Source: Nitriliruptoraceae bacterium (GTDB lineage: Bacteria; Actinomycetota; Nitriliruptoria; Nitriliruptorales; Nitriliruptoraceae). From it: a stretch of 7,326 nt of DNA. The stretch spans positions 1-7,326 of the forward strand of contig SKNK01000163.1 in the NCBI GenBank assembly GCA_007120565.1, read 5' to 3'. Below, piece by piece: positions 1-5,891 of the stretch. Under the pieces are notes generated by a model. The model saw only the letters and a list, made by a program, of their open reading frames with translations. It ran no database searches and was not told the DNA's origin. How positions within the stretch are numbered: position 1 is the first letter of the stretch; every line of letters starts with the position of its first letter. A program made the translations under genes and the position numbers.

Positions 1-11
1 GGTTCGCGCGT

Positions 12-33
12 GGTTGACGCAGGTTGACGCAGG
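12..33. repeat. Tandem 10-bp duplication (GGTTGACGCA x2)
   Basis: The unit GGTTGACGCA occurs at 12-21 and again at 22-31, and the period continues for two more bases. Each copy contains TTGACG, a good -35 hexamer, and a TGA triplet (15-17 and 25-27, in different frames). The repeat may therefore span the end of an unseen upstream plus-strand gene, but too little of that gene is in the window to support a call. No convincing -10 lies at the right distance from either TTGACG. Confidence 0.85.
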
Positions 34-36
34 GGG

Positions 37-65
37 GCACCGCCACGGGTTACGCCGTGCGGTGC
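37..65 (+). terminator. Strong GC hairpin, candidate terminator of an upstream gene
   Basis: GCACCG (37-42) pairs with CGGTGC (60-65), and CACGG (44-48) pairs with CCGTG (55-59). This leaves one bulged C and a 6-base loop. Further G-C pairs are possible outside the stem (34-36 with 67-69, skipping one base). There is no T-run afterwards, so it would be a tail-less hairpin terminator at best. It follows TGA triplets in two frames and precedes the thiolase leader. It could instead be a leader structure of the thiolase mRNA. Confidence 0.35.
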
Positions 66-183
66 GCCCGGAGTAGTGTCAACGCCGGTCCACGGCCCCG
101 ACGTTCCCAGACAGTGGAAACAGTGCGAACCTACCGGGCCGCGCCACCCTGGGTGAGGCCCACCCGAGCGGAGGGAGCCCCTC

Positions 184-1395
184 GTGCGTGAAGCGATGAT
201 CTGCGAACCGGTCCGGACCCCCGTCGGACGCTACGGCGGCAGCCTCAAGGAGGCCACGACCGTCGCCCTCGCCGCGACGGCGATCCAGGCGCTGCTGGAA
301 CGGTCGGGGGTCGACGGCGGATCGATCGACGAGGTGATCCTCGGCCAGGCCTACCCCAGTGGCGAAGACCCGGCGATCGGGCGCGTCGCCGCGCTGGATG
401 CCGGCTTGCCCATCGAGGTTCCCGGGATGCAGGTCGACCGACGCTGCGGCTCGGGGCTCCAGGCGGTCATGGACGCCGCGATGCGGGTCCAGACCGGCGT
501 GTCGGACGTCGTGATCGCCGGTGGCGCCGAGTCGATGAGCCGGGTCGAGCACTACGCCCTCGGTCTACGGTGGGGGGTCAAGGCTCCTGAGGTGGCGCTG
601 ATGGACCGGCTCGCCCGCGGTCGGGTCACCGCCGGGGGGAAGAACCACATCGTCGAGGGCGGCATGCTCGAGACCGCGGAGAACCTGCGGCGTGAGCTCG
701 GCATCTCCCGAGAGGATCAGGACGAGCTGGCGTTGCGTTCGCATCAGCGGGCCGTCGCCGCCCAACAGGCCGGCCGCTTCGACGACGAGCTCGTGCCCGT
801 GGCCGTGTCGACCCGCAAGGGCGACGTCGTGGTCGACACCGACGAGCATCCTCGTGCAGACTCCGACCTCGCCTCGTTGGCGAAACTGCGCCCGGTCCGT
901 GGCGGCATCGACGACGAGGCAACGGTCACCGCAGGCAACGCGTCCGGACAGAACGATGGTGCGGCGGTCTGCATCGTCACCCACCCGGATCGTGCCGAGG
1001 AGCTCGGCCTGCGTCCCCTGGCCCGCCTGGTGTCGTGGGGGTTGGCCGGGGTAGGCCCGGAGCGGATGGGCATCGGCCCGGTTCCCGCCACCGAGAAGGC
1101 GCTTGGTCGCGCTGGCCTGTCGTTGGCCGACATGGAGCTGATCGAACTCAACGAGGCCTTCGCCGCCCAGGTGCTGGCCGTCACCCGGACGTGGGGCTTC
1201 GGCGATGCCGACCACGAGCGGGTCAACGTCAACGGTTCGGGGATCTCGCTCGGCCACCCTGTCGGTGCGACCGGCGCCCGCATCCTCGCCACGTTGCTGC
1301 GCGAGATGGAACGTCGCGAGGTGCGCTACGGGCTGGAGACCATGTGTATCGGTGGCGGCCAGGGCATCGCTGCCGTCTTCGAGCGCGTCACCTGA
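184..1395 (+). CDS. Thiolase family acetyl-CoA C-acyltransferase
   Basis: Thiolases either condense two acyl-CoAs to a beta-ketoacyl-CoA or cleave a beta-ketoacyl-CoA with CoA, in the cytoplasm. At 403 residues the protein has the usual full length. The nucleophile is Cys88 in DRRCGSG. The NEAF motif is at 323-326, His358 lies in GHPVGATGAR, and the second catalytic Cys388 is in CIGGGQG. AGGAESMS (112-119) and AGNASGQNDGAA (250-261) are further family signatures. GTG at 184 is chosen because GGAGGGAG (170-177) lies six bases upstream; the ATG at 196 is too far from it. A TAGTGT at 74-79 is a possible -10 without a good -35. No beta-oxidation partner lies beside it, so I cannot tell a biosynthetic from a degradative enzyme and give no symbol. 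Confidence 0.95.
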   Translation: MREAMICEPVRTPVGRYGGSLKEATTVALAATAIQALLERSGVDGGSIDEVILGQAYPSGEDPAIGRVAALDAGLPIEVPGMQVDRRCGSGLQAVMDAAMRVQTGVSDVVIAGGAESMSRVEHYALGLRWGVKAPEVALMDRLARGRVTAGGKNHIVEGGMLETAENLRRELGISREDQDELALRSHQRAVAAQQAGRFDDELVPVAVSTRKGDVVVDTDEHPRADSDLASLAKLRPVRGGIDDEATVTAGNASGQNDGAAVCIVTHPDRAEELGLRPLARLVSWGLAGVGPERMGIGPVPATEKALGRAGLSLADMELIELNEAFAAQVLAVTRTWGFGDADHERVNVNGSGISLGHPVGATGARILATLLREMERREVRYGLETMCIGGGQGIAAVFERVT

Positions 1396-1428
1396 TCCAA
1401 GTCGCCGCACGCGGTTGCCCGGATCCGA

Positions 1429-1484
1429 TCGCGGTCAGATCCGTCATGGTCGCGGTCGTATCACCGGCAGAGACGTCCTCTGCC
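1429..1484 (+). promoter_or_regulatory. Direct repeats and palindrome upstream of the deaminase
   Basis: TCGCGGTC occurs at 1429-1436 and 1450-1457, 21 bp apart, which is two helical turns. A possible -10, TATCAC, is at 1459-1464. It is followed by a perfect 7-bp inverted repeat, GGCAGAG (1466-1472) and CTCTGCC (1478-1484), around a 5-base centre where transcription would start. A separate 6-bp inverted repeat, CGGATC/GATCCG, lies at 1420-1425 and 1438-1443. I see no good -35. The arrangement is compatible with an operator for the deaminase gene, but this is inference from repeat geometry. Confidence 0.3.
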
Positions 1485-1506
1485 AGGAACCCAAAGGCGC
1501 CCCCGG

Positions 1507-1941
1507 ATGGACTTCGACCAACTCCGCCAAGCGGCACACGCGGTGGTCGCTCCCCGCGACCTGTCCCGGTTCGCCAGCGCAGGTGGCGTGGGCGCGGCAC
1601 TCGCCTCGGCGAGCGGTGCGGTCTACACCGGGGTGTGTATCGACACCGCGTGCTCGATGGGCTTCTGTGCCGAGCATGCCGCCGCTGCCGCGATGGTGAC
1701 GCAAGGCGAGCACCGGGTCGTCAGGATGGTCGCGGTGGACGGGGACGGTCAGATCCTGCCTCCCTGCGGCCGCTGTCGAGAGTTCGTGAGCCAACTGCAC
1801 ACCGACAACCTCGATACCGAGGTGCTCGTCAGCGCCGGGACGGTGGCCACCCTGCGACAGCTACTGCCGTTCGACTGGCGAACCGAACCGACCGACGGAG
1901 CTCCCTCCACCTCCGTTCAGGCACCTGGTTCCCCGAGCTGA
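1507..1941 (+). CDS. Cytidine deaminase-like zinc hydrolase
   Basis: This 144-residue protein belongs to the small tetrameric cytidine/blasticidin-S deaminase fold, which hydrolytically deaminates a cytosine-type base in the cytoplasm. The zinc site is complete: Cys54 and the catalytic Glu56 in CAEH, and Cys87 and Cys90 in PPCGRC. QLLPFDW (118-124) matches the family's C-terminal LLP motif. About twenty more residues form a Pro/Ser-rich tail. In true cytidine deaminases the strand before the first zinc Cys carries an N-x-E that holds the ribose; here it reads Cys44-Ile-Asp46, and the Arg after CAE is His57. The substrate may therefore not be cytidine. ATG 1507 has AAAGG (1493-1497) nine bases upstream. 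The gene lies 111 bp after the thiolase, so it may be a separate transcript. Confidence 0.88.
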   Translation: MDFDQLRQAAHAVVAPRDLSRFASAGGVGAALASASGAVYTGVCIDTACSMGFCAEHAAAAAMVTQGEHRVVRMVAVDGDGQILPPCGRCREFVSQLHTDNLDTEVLVSAGTVATLRQLLPFDWRTEPTDGAPSTSVQAPGSPS

Positions 1942-1947
1942 CCGAGA

Positions 1948-1963
1948 GCGATCTGGTGATCGT
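1948..1963 (+). terminator. Weak hairpin between convergent genes
   Basis: CGATC (1949-1953) pairs with GATCG (1958-1962) around TGGT, with a possible G-T pair outside. Only a short TTT follows at 1966-1968. It lies in the 45-bp gap between the deaminase stop and the end of the MFS gene, where a terminator is expected. The stem is short, so support is weak. Confidence 0.2.
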
Positions 1964-1986
1964 CGTTTGGCAGCACGGCATCCGCA

Positions 1987-3162
1987 TCACCTCCGCAACC
2001 GCCGACGTAGCGGCTTGAGGCGGTTCTCCGGCTTCGGGGGTATCAGCGCGACCAGGAGGGCAGGCGTGGCCGTGGCCAGCAGTGCCACGTTGCCGCCGAC
2101 GCGGGTGGCCAGTACCCCGAACAGGCTCGGCCCGATGATGAACCCGGCGGCGATGAACACGATGGCCAGGGTGAAGCCGGTGGTCGGACGGTCTCGATAG
2201 ACGTGCTGGCTCCACATCACCAGCAGCGCGAACCCGGTGGTGAATCCCACTCCGAACAGGCCAGCCGACCCGAGGGCGGCGACCGTCGACCCGGGCGCGG
2301 CCACCAGGACCAGGAACGATGTGCTGATCAGGACCAGCATCACCGCCAACGGTCGGCGGACGCCGAGGTGGTTGGCGATGTTGCCCCCGAAGGCGCCAAC
2401 GGCAGCACCAGCGATCCCCAGGGCCGCCCACATCGCTGGGCCGATCCAGGTGGGCAGGCCGGCATCCTGAGCGGTGACCGGCGCGTATGCGAAGTAGGCA
2501 CCGCAGGTGATCGAGATCCCGAGTGCGACGGTCAACATCCGCAGCGACCGGGGGTTGAGGAACCACCCCAGCCGGGGTCGTCTGTGGCCCGTGACCCGAA
2601 CCGTTCCGTCTGGCGCCAACACCCTCCAGGCCGCAGCGGCCGCGACCAGCCCGATCGCCGCGAACCCCATCCACACGGTCCGCCATCGGTCCCCGGCCAC
2701 CAGCATGAGCCCGCTGGCGACCACCAGGCCGACCGGAGAGCCGGCGTTGACCAACGCGAGCGCCCGCCGGGTCTCTGGCGTCGGGACCTTGTAGGCGATC
2801 GCATCGGAGAACGGGGCCCACGCCCCACCGGCGCTCGTGCCCGCCGCGATCACCCCAACGGCCAGCAGGATCGGCCCAGGGGCCGTGGCGATCGTCGCCG
2901 CCCCGACCGCCAACAGCAGACATCCGGACACCACGGGTACGCGGGGCCCGTAGCGGGCGGTGAGGACACCGGTAGCGACGGTGGCCACCAGGTAACCGGC
3001 CTGCGCTGCGCTGGCGTAGAAGCCCAGCACGTCCAGTGACAGGCCGAACTCCTCCCGGAACCTCGGCACGAACAACCCGAACGCCTGCCGACCGAGGGCG
3101 TAGGTCGCGACCAGTGCCAGCAGACCCGCAAGCCCAACACGGGAGCTCTGGCTGATCGCCAC
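1987..3162 (-). CDS. MFS transporter, YbfB/YjiJ-like
   Basis: This is a 391-residue inner-membrane protein with about twelve hydrophobic segments and a short basic tail (LKPLRRRLRR). That fits a major facilitator transporter exporting small molecules with the proton gradient. The loop after the second segment has GVLTARYGPR (65-74), a motif A variant, and GNIANHLGVRR (260-270) is its echo in the second half. FYASAAQAGYLVATVATG resembles YbfB/YjiJ-type transporters. I chose GTG 3162 because GGAAGG (3174-3169 on this strand) lies six bases upstream. The frame stays open to a GTG at 3276, but that start has no ribosome binding site and would add 38 hydrophilic residues before the first membrane segment. 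It is divergent from a MerR-GyrI regulator, a classic drug-sensing arrangement. The substrate is unknown. Confidence 0.88.
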   Translation of the reverse strand: MAISQSSRVGLAGLLALVATYALGRQAFGLFVPRFREEFGLSLDVLGFYASAAQAGYLVATVATGVLTARYGPRVPVVSGCLLLAVGAATIATAPGPILLAVGVIAAGTSAGGAWAPFSDAIAYKVPTPETRRALALVNAGSPVGLVVASGLMLVAGDRWRTVWMGFAAIGLVAAAAAWRVLAPDGTVRVTGHRRPRLGWFLNPRSLRMLTVALGISITCGAYFAYAPVTAQDAGLPTWIGPAMWAALGIAGAAVGAFGGNIANHLGVRRPLAVMLVLISTSFLVLVAAPGSTVAALGSAGLFGVGFTTGFALLVMWSQHVYRDRPTTGFTLAIVFIAAGFIIGPSLFGVLATRVGGNVALLATATPALLVALIPPKPENRLKPLRRRLRR

Positions 3163-3174
3163 GATGACCCTTCC

Positions 3175-3203
3175 ACGGCCTGCGGCACGGTGCGGCAGGC
3201 CGT
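3175..3203 (-). promoter_or_regulatory. Leader hairpin directly upstream of the MFS ribosome binding site
   Basis: ACGGCCTGC (3175-3183) and GCAGGCCGT (3195-3203) form a perfect 9-bp stem with an 11-base loop. In the transporter mRNA the stem ends exactly at the first base of the GGAAGG ribosome binding site, so folding should hinder ribosome access. The loop and its closing base contain CCGCACCG, which can pair perfectly over 8 bp with CGGTGCGG in the upstream hairpin (3235-3242). Competing structures are therefore possible. Function is inferred. Confidence 0.45.
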
Positions 3204-3212
3204 CATCGTCCT

Positions 3213-3278
3213 TCACCGCAGCACCGGTGCGCAACCGCACCGGTGAGTTCCCGGCCACCATCGGTCGGCGGCGCACAT
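3213..3278 (-). CDS. Possible 21-residue leader peptide before the MFS gene
   Basis: A short frame from ATG 3278 to TGA 3213 encodes 21 residues beginning MCAADRWWPG and ending CGCAPVLR. It holds two adjacent Trp and three Cys. It has no ribosome binding site, but a possible minus-strand -10 (TAGTCT, 3302-3297) would start the mRNA about 12 bases before the ATG. Its last third covers the whole 3222-3245 hairpin, the arrangement seen in leader-peptide attenuators. In GC-rich DNA such a frame can arise by chance, so this is a candidate only. Confidence 0.22.
   Translation of the reverse strand: MCAADRWWPGTHRCGCAPVLR
3222..3245 (-). promoter_or_regulatory. Perfect 10-bp inverted repeat in the MFS leader
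   Basis: CACCGGTGCG (3222-3231) and CGCACCGGTG (3236-3245) form a perfect stem around a 4-base loop. There is no T-run on either side, so it is not a typical terminator. It lies about 60 bases upstream of the MFS start, inside the possible leader ORF. It could be an RNA attenuator stem, or a DNA operator for a dimeric repressor, since the core CACCGGTG is itself palindromic. Confidence 0.5.
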
Positions 3279-3309
3279 GAACGTTCGGTCGCGATGAGAC
3301 TATTCCAGA

Positions 3310-3350
3310 CCGAGGTCGCCCCGAAGGCGAAGGACCGGAGCCGACCTCGG
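3310..3350. repeat. Spaced 9-bp inverted repeat in the divergent promoter region
   Basis: CCGAGGTCG (3310-3318) and CGACCTCGG (3342-3350) are perfect inverted copies separated by 23 bp. The right arm ends five bases before the -35 of the regulator promoter. The left arm lies just upstream of a possible -10 for the MFS gene. Arm centres are 32 bp apart, about three helical turns, so a looping or cooperative operator is possible. No protein is known to bind here. Confidence 0.35.
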
Positions 3351-3355
3351 GCCGC

Positions 3356-3386
3356 TTGACTCTCCCTCAAGGGGAGACCGCACGAT
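3356..3386 (+). promoter_or_regulatory. MerR-type promoter and operator (19-bp spacer)
   Basis: The -35 TTGACT (3356-3361) and a -10-like CACGAT (3381-3386) are 19 bp apart, the over-long spacing typical of promoters that MerR proteins activate by twisting DNA. The dyad TCTCCC (3361-3366) and GGGAGA (3372-3377) lies mainly in the spacer; its first base is the last base of the -35. The regulator gene begins at 3409, so the promoter is probably autoregulated. An ATG at 3385 lies within the -10 and so cannot be translated from this promoter. Confidence 0.65.
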
Positions 3387-3408
3387 GAGCGGACCAAGGA
3401 GGAACCGC

Positions 3409-4230
3409 GTGGACGACCTGCTTCCGATCGGCCGCTTCTCTCGCATGAGCCGGCTGTCGATCAAGGCGCTCCGCCTCTACGACGAGCTGGGGCTTCTGAA
3501 CCCGTCGTGGGTGGATCCTTCGTCGGGCTATCGCTACTACCGGGCATCCCAGGCCCGTCGCGCCGAGGCCATCCGCATCTTGCGGGCGGTGGACATGCCG
3601 CTCGAAGAGATCCACGAGGTGCTGGCCGAGGACGATCCCGAGTTCACCACCAAGCGGTTGGCGGTGCATCGGGAGCGGTTAGCGGAACGGCTCGCCGATC
3701 AGGATCGGATGCTGCGGTTCCTCGAACGTCTCATCGATCGAGGAGGAACCATCGTGCCCTACGACATCGCTACCAAGCAGGCCCCCGACCAGCAGGTCGC
3801 CAGCCTGACGATGCGTACCACGCTCACGAGGATCGGCGACGACATCGCTGCCAGCTTCGTCGTCCTCACGGGTGCACTCACCGACGCTGCGACCCAGCCG
3901 GCTGGTGCGCCGTTCATCATCTTCCACGACGTCATCGACGAGCAGACCGACGGTGCGGTCGAGGTCTGCATCCCGGTGCCTGTCGGCGTCGACACTCCAC
4001 ATGACGACGTCGAGTTCAAGGTGATCGCTGGCGGCACCGTGGCGGCGACCACTCACCGCGGCCCGTACGCCGAGATCTCGCCCGCCTACCACACGGTGAC
4101 CGGCTGGATCCAGGACCAGGGACACGAGGTCGCAGGCCCTCCACGGGAGATCTACCTCAACGACCCAAAGAGCGTTGTTGCCGAGGCCCTCTTGACCGAG
4201 ATCCAGTTCCCCATCGTTACTCCGGCGTGA
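3409..4230 (+). CDS. MerR family regulator with GyrI-like ligand-binding domain
   Basis: This 273-residue protein has three parts. A winged-helix MerR DNA-binding domain (about 5-75) contains MSRLSIKALRLYDELGLL (13-30) and the wing GYRYY (40-44). A long helix (about 80-112) forms the dimer coiled coil. A GyrI-like effector domain (about 118-273) contains the family pattern PPREIYLNDP (244-253) and ends TEIQFPI. BmrR and TipA have this layout and switch on drug-resistance genes when a cationic or hydrophobic ligand binds. GTG 3409 is chosen because AAGGAGG (3396-3402) is six bases upstream and the in-frame ATG at 3385 overlaps the promoter -10. The divergent MFS gene is the obvious target, although the visible MerR operator serves this gene. 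The ligand is unknown. Confidence 0.92.
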   Translation: MDDLLPIGRFSRMSRLSIKALRLYDELGLLNPSWVDPSSGYRYYRASQARRAEAIRILRAVDMPLEEIHEVLAEDDPEFTTKRLAVHRERLAERLADQDRMLRFLERLIDRGGTIVPYDIATKQAPDQQVASLTMRTTLTRIGDDIAASFVVLTGALTDAATQPAGAPFIIFHDVIDEQTDGAVEVCIPVPVGVDTPHDDVEFKVIAGGTVAATTHRGPYAEISPAYHTVTGWIQDQGHEVAGPPREIYLNDPKSVVAEALLTEIQFPIVTPA

Positions 4231-4278
4231 GTGTCTGATCGACCATGCGCGGTTCGTCGCGATCCGAGATCCCGCACT

Positions 4279-4293
4279 GGCGCTACACGCGCC
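4279..4293. terminator. Short hairpin between convergent genes
   Basis: GGCGC (4279-4283) pairs with GCGCC (4289-4293) around TACAC, in the 64-bp gap between the regulator and the rhomboid gene. It could serve either strand. No T-run follows in either direction, so the terminator role is inferred from position only. Confidence 0.28.
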
Positions 4294-4294
4294 G

Positions 4295-4915
4295 TCAGCG
4301 GTTGGAGGTCGAAGCGTCCGGGAGCTCGGCGACGGCTCGGGAACGGAGCAGGTACCCGTAGCCGACACCTACGGCGAGACCTGCCATGTGGGCAGCGCTG
4401 CTGAACCAGTCTCCGATACCCATCACCGGTGCAGCGACCTGGATGGTCACCACCACGATCACGGCCTTGTCCAGAGGCAGCCTGTCCCACCACGCGCTAC
4501 GTGGCGAGGCTGCCAGAGCACCCACGAGACCGAGGAACGCCGCCGACGCCCCCACCGAGGGTTCGTCGAACCCGGTTGCTGCGGCAACCGAGACGAGTGC
4601 GAGCGAGCCCGCGAGCCCGGCGAGCAGGTAGACAGCCAGGACGTGGACCGGACCGGCGAGGCGTTCGAAGCGCGGACCGAACAGCCCGATGGCCAGGACG
4701 GCGACAGCGATGTGGACGACCGCCTCGCTCGTGAAGAAGACCGTGAGGAGCGTCCACGGCTGCGCCATGACACTCTCCCAGTCCGGTGGCAGCGAGAGGA
4801 GCTCGACCAGTGGCGCATCGAGGGTGACCGCAGCGAAGATCACGACGTTGACCGCGATCAGCGTGGTCGAGACCGGGGACGAGGTGATGCCGACGCGCAC
4901 GTTCGAGGGCTGCAT
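4295..4915 (-). CDS. Rhomboid-family membrane protein
   Basis: This 206-residue protein has about six membrane segments (near 17-33, 63-80, 90-112, 120-137, 150-166 and 174-191). Rhomboids are intramembrane serine proteases with a Ser-His dyad. Ser124 lies in VGASA, where the family has GxSG, and His176 lies in AHMAGLAVGVGYG, where the family has HxxG. FFTSEAVVHIAVAVLAIGLF matches the region around the family's conserved HxxxN, and G80-PRFE-84 matches its GxxxE. The oxyanion Asn of HxxxN is replaced by Ala72, and the final Gly of GxSG by Ala125. It may be a slow or altered protease or an inactive relative. ATG 4915 has AGGA seven bases upstream. The frame is open to 5251, but the extra 112 residues are Arg-rich and featureless. 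Confidence 0.8.
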   Translation of the reverse strand: MQPSNVRVGITSSPVSTTLIAVNVVIFAAVTLDAPLVELLSLPPDWESVMAQPWTLLTVFFTSEAVVHIAVAVLAIGLFGPRFERLAGPVHVLAVYLLAGLAGSLALVSVAAATGFDEPSVGASAAFLGLVGALAASPRSAWWDRLPLDKAVIVVVTIQVAAPVMGIGDWFSSAAHMAGLAVGVGYGYLLRSRAVAELPDASTSNR

Positions 4916-5314
4916 GAGTCGTTCCTGTGCCTCGAGGTGTAGGTGCGGGGGTCGGGCCGCTGCGGCGCGCGTCGTGATCGTGCCGCGGTCGGATGGCGAC
5001 AGCCAGAGTCGTACGGTCCTGCCCGGAGCAACGGTCCCCAACCCAGAACGGGCCATCCTCGCGGTGTGAGGAGGAGGTTGACGGGTGTCGTCGGGGTAGC
5101 TCGCCCGACCACTCGCACAACCAGATGAGCGACCGTTCGGGACAACACGCCGACGAGCGCCATCCGTGTCGATGACACCCCTGGACATGGCGGGCAAGGC
5201 ATCACCGCGGTGGCCGCGCGCGTCCCATCGTGAGCACGACCCACCGCCCACCGAGCCCGTCGTTGTGGGATCCGCGACCTCACGCCGGATGCCGTACGTC
5301 AGGACGCCTACGCG
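4916..5314. other. 399-bp stretch without a supported gene
   Basis: This stretch separates the broken lipoprotein gene from the rhomboid gene. Open frames cross it on both strands, but their products are Arg/Pro-rich without domains or ribosome binding sites. It should hold the rhomboid promoter, but I see no good -35/-10 pair on the minus strand. A perfect 10-bp palindrome, CACCGCGGTG, is at 5203-5212. No tRNA, repeat array or insertion-sequence end is visible. Confidence 0.5.
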
Positions 5315-5891
5315 CTAGGGCGAGATCGGCCTCACGCCACTCTGTGCGATGAGATCCCCGGAGTCGTCCAGAGCGACGACATCCCACGTCATCCCCTCGC
5401 GAACGCGAGGTGCAACCCCCGAACCCTCCGGGGGCGCTGGATCGAACCCTCCCGCGACCACCGAGACGTCGGTTCCACGCCATGCCCAGTAGGCGACATC
5501 ATCGGGATCGTAGAGCGTGACAGCGTAGTGGTCCGCGTCCGCGACGGTCTCCCAAGCCAGCTCTGGCCACTGACCGCCGCCCTCTGCAGGCGTCGTCAGG
5601 ACCATCTCGGGCAGTCCGAGATCCGGTCGCGGCGACCCCTCATCGACCACGTGCTCTGGATCATCTGGCACGTCCTCAGCAGCCTCGGCGCCGATCGTGA
5701 CCGCTCGTGACCGCCGGCTCGACCCCCTCGACCTCCTCCACCGCAAGACCCGTCTCCTCGTCCTCAGCGGACCCGTCTGGCGACGAGCAGGCACCGAGCG
5801 TCACCATCAGCGCGCCGACAAGCCCGACCAGTGCACGACGATCGACGTGGTGACGTGAGCGATCGGGGGTCGGCGTGAACGCCACCATCAT
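5315..5891 (-). pseudogene. Lipoprotein with Fn3-like domain, frameshifted by a 10-bp duplication
   Basis: The first frame (from ATG 5891) encodes a lipoprotein signal: basic start, hydrophobic run ALVGLVGALMVTLGAC, lipobox Cys35, then an acidic linker. It ends at a TGA at 5676. The second frame (to TAG 5315) continues the acidic linker and gives a beta-rich domain resembling fibronectin type III, with WPELAWETVADADHYAVTLYD and WDVVALDDSG. The frames meet at an exact 10-bp tandem repeat (5695-5714). With one copy removed the gene reads through as 188 residues: linker, EPAVTIGAEAAEDVP, then the Fn3-like domain. ATG 5891 overlaps the upstream stop as ATGA, with AGGAG five bases before it, so the two genes are translationally coupled. 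A sequencing or assembly error cannot be excluded. The function is unknown; the protein would be anchored outside the membrane. Confidence 0.78.
5695..5714. repeat. 10-bp tandem duplication causing the frameshift
   Basis: TCGTGACCGC occurs twice without a gap (5695-5704 and 5705-5714) within the lipoprotein gene. Ten is not a multiple of three. The composite gene is 577 bases long, which becomes 567 (189 codons) with one copy deleted. Slippage or unequal exchange could revert it. Confidence 0.9.

Noticed and set aside
565..1410. Long minus-strand open frames opposite the thiolase
   Set aside because: They mirror a gene with complete catalytic motifs and lack domains. They are the usual antisense frames of GC-rich coding DNA.
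2203..3039. Plus-strand 278-codon frame opposite the MFS gene
   Set aside because: The product is rich in Gly/Asp/Arg/Pro without hydrophobic core, and the opposite strand encodes a clear membrane transporter.
4916..5251. N-terminal extension of the rhomboid protein
   Set aside because: The frame is open, but the translation is Arg-rich and unstructured, and the ATG at 4915 has an AGGA at proper spacing right before the first membrane segment.
4858..5283. Minus-strand 141-codon frame across the 399-bp gap
   Set aside because: It overlaps the rhomboid start, is Arg/Pro-rich and has no domain. A stretch from residue 41 is mildly hydrophobic but has no supporting start signal.
5173..5319. 49-codon plus-strand frame starting MTPLDMAGKA
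   Set aside because: No ribosome binding site, no recognisable pattern, and its stop overlaps the end of the lipoprotein gene. It is likely chance.
5395..5410. Perfect 7-bp inverted repeat CCTCGCG/CGCGAGG
   Set aside because: It lies within the Fn3-like coding part and is explained by Arg/Glu codons in GC-rich DNA. Nothing nearby needs an operator.
5420..5452. Direct repeat CGAACCCTCC, 23 bp apart
   Set aside because: It is inside coding sequence, comes from similar Gly-Gly-Phe and Pro/Glu-Gly codons, and has only two short copies.
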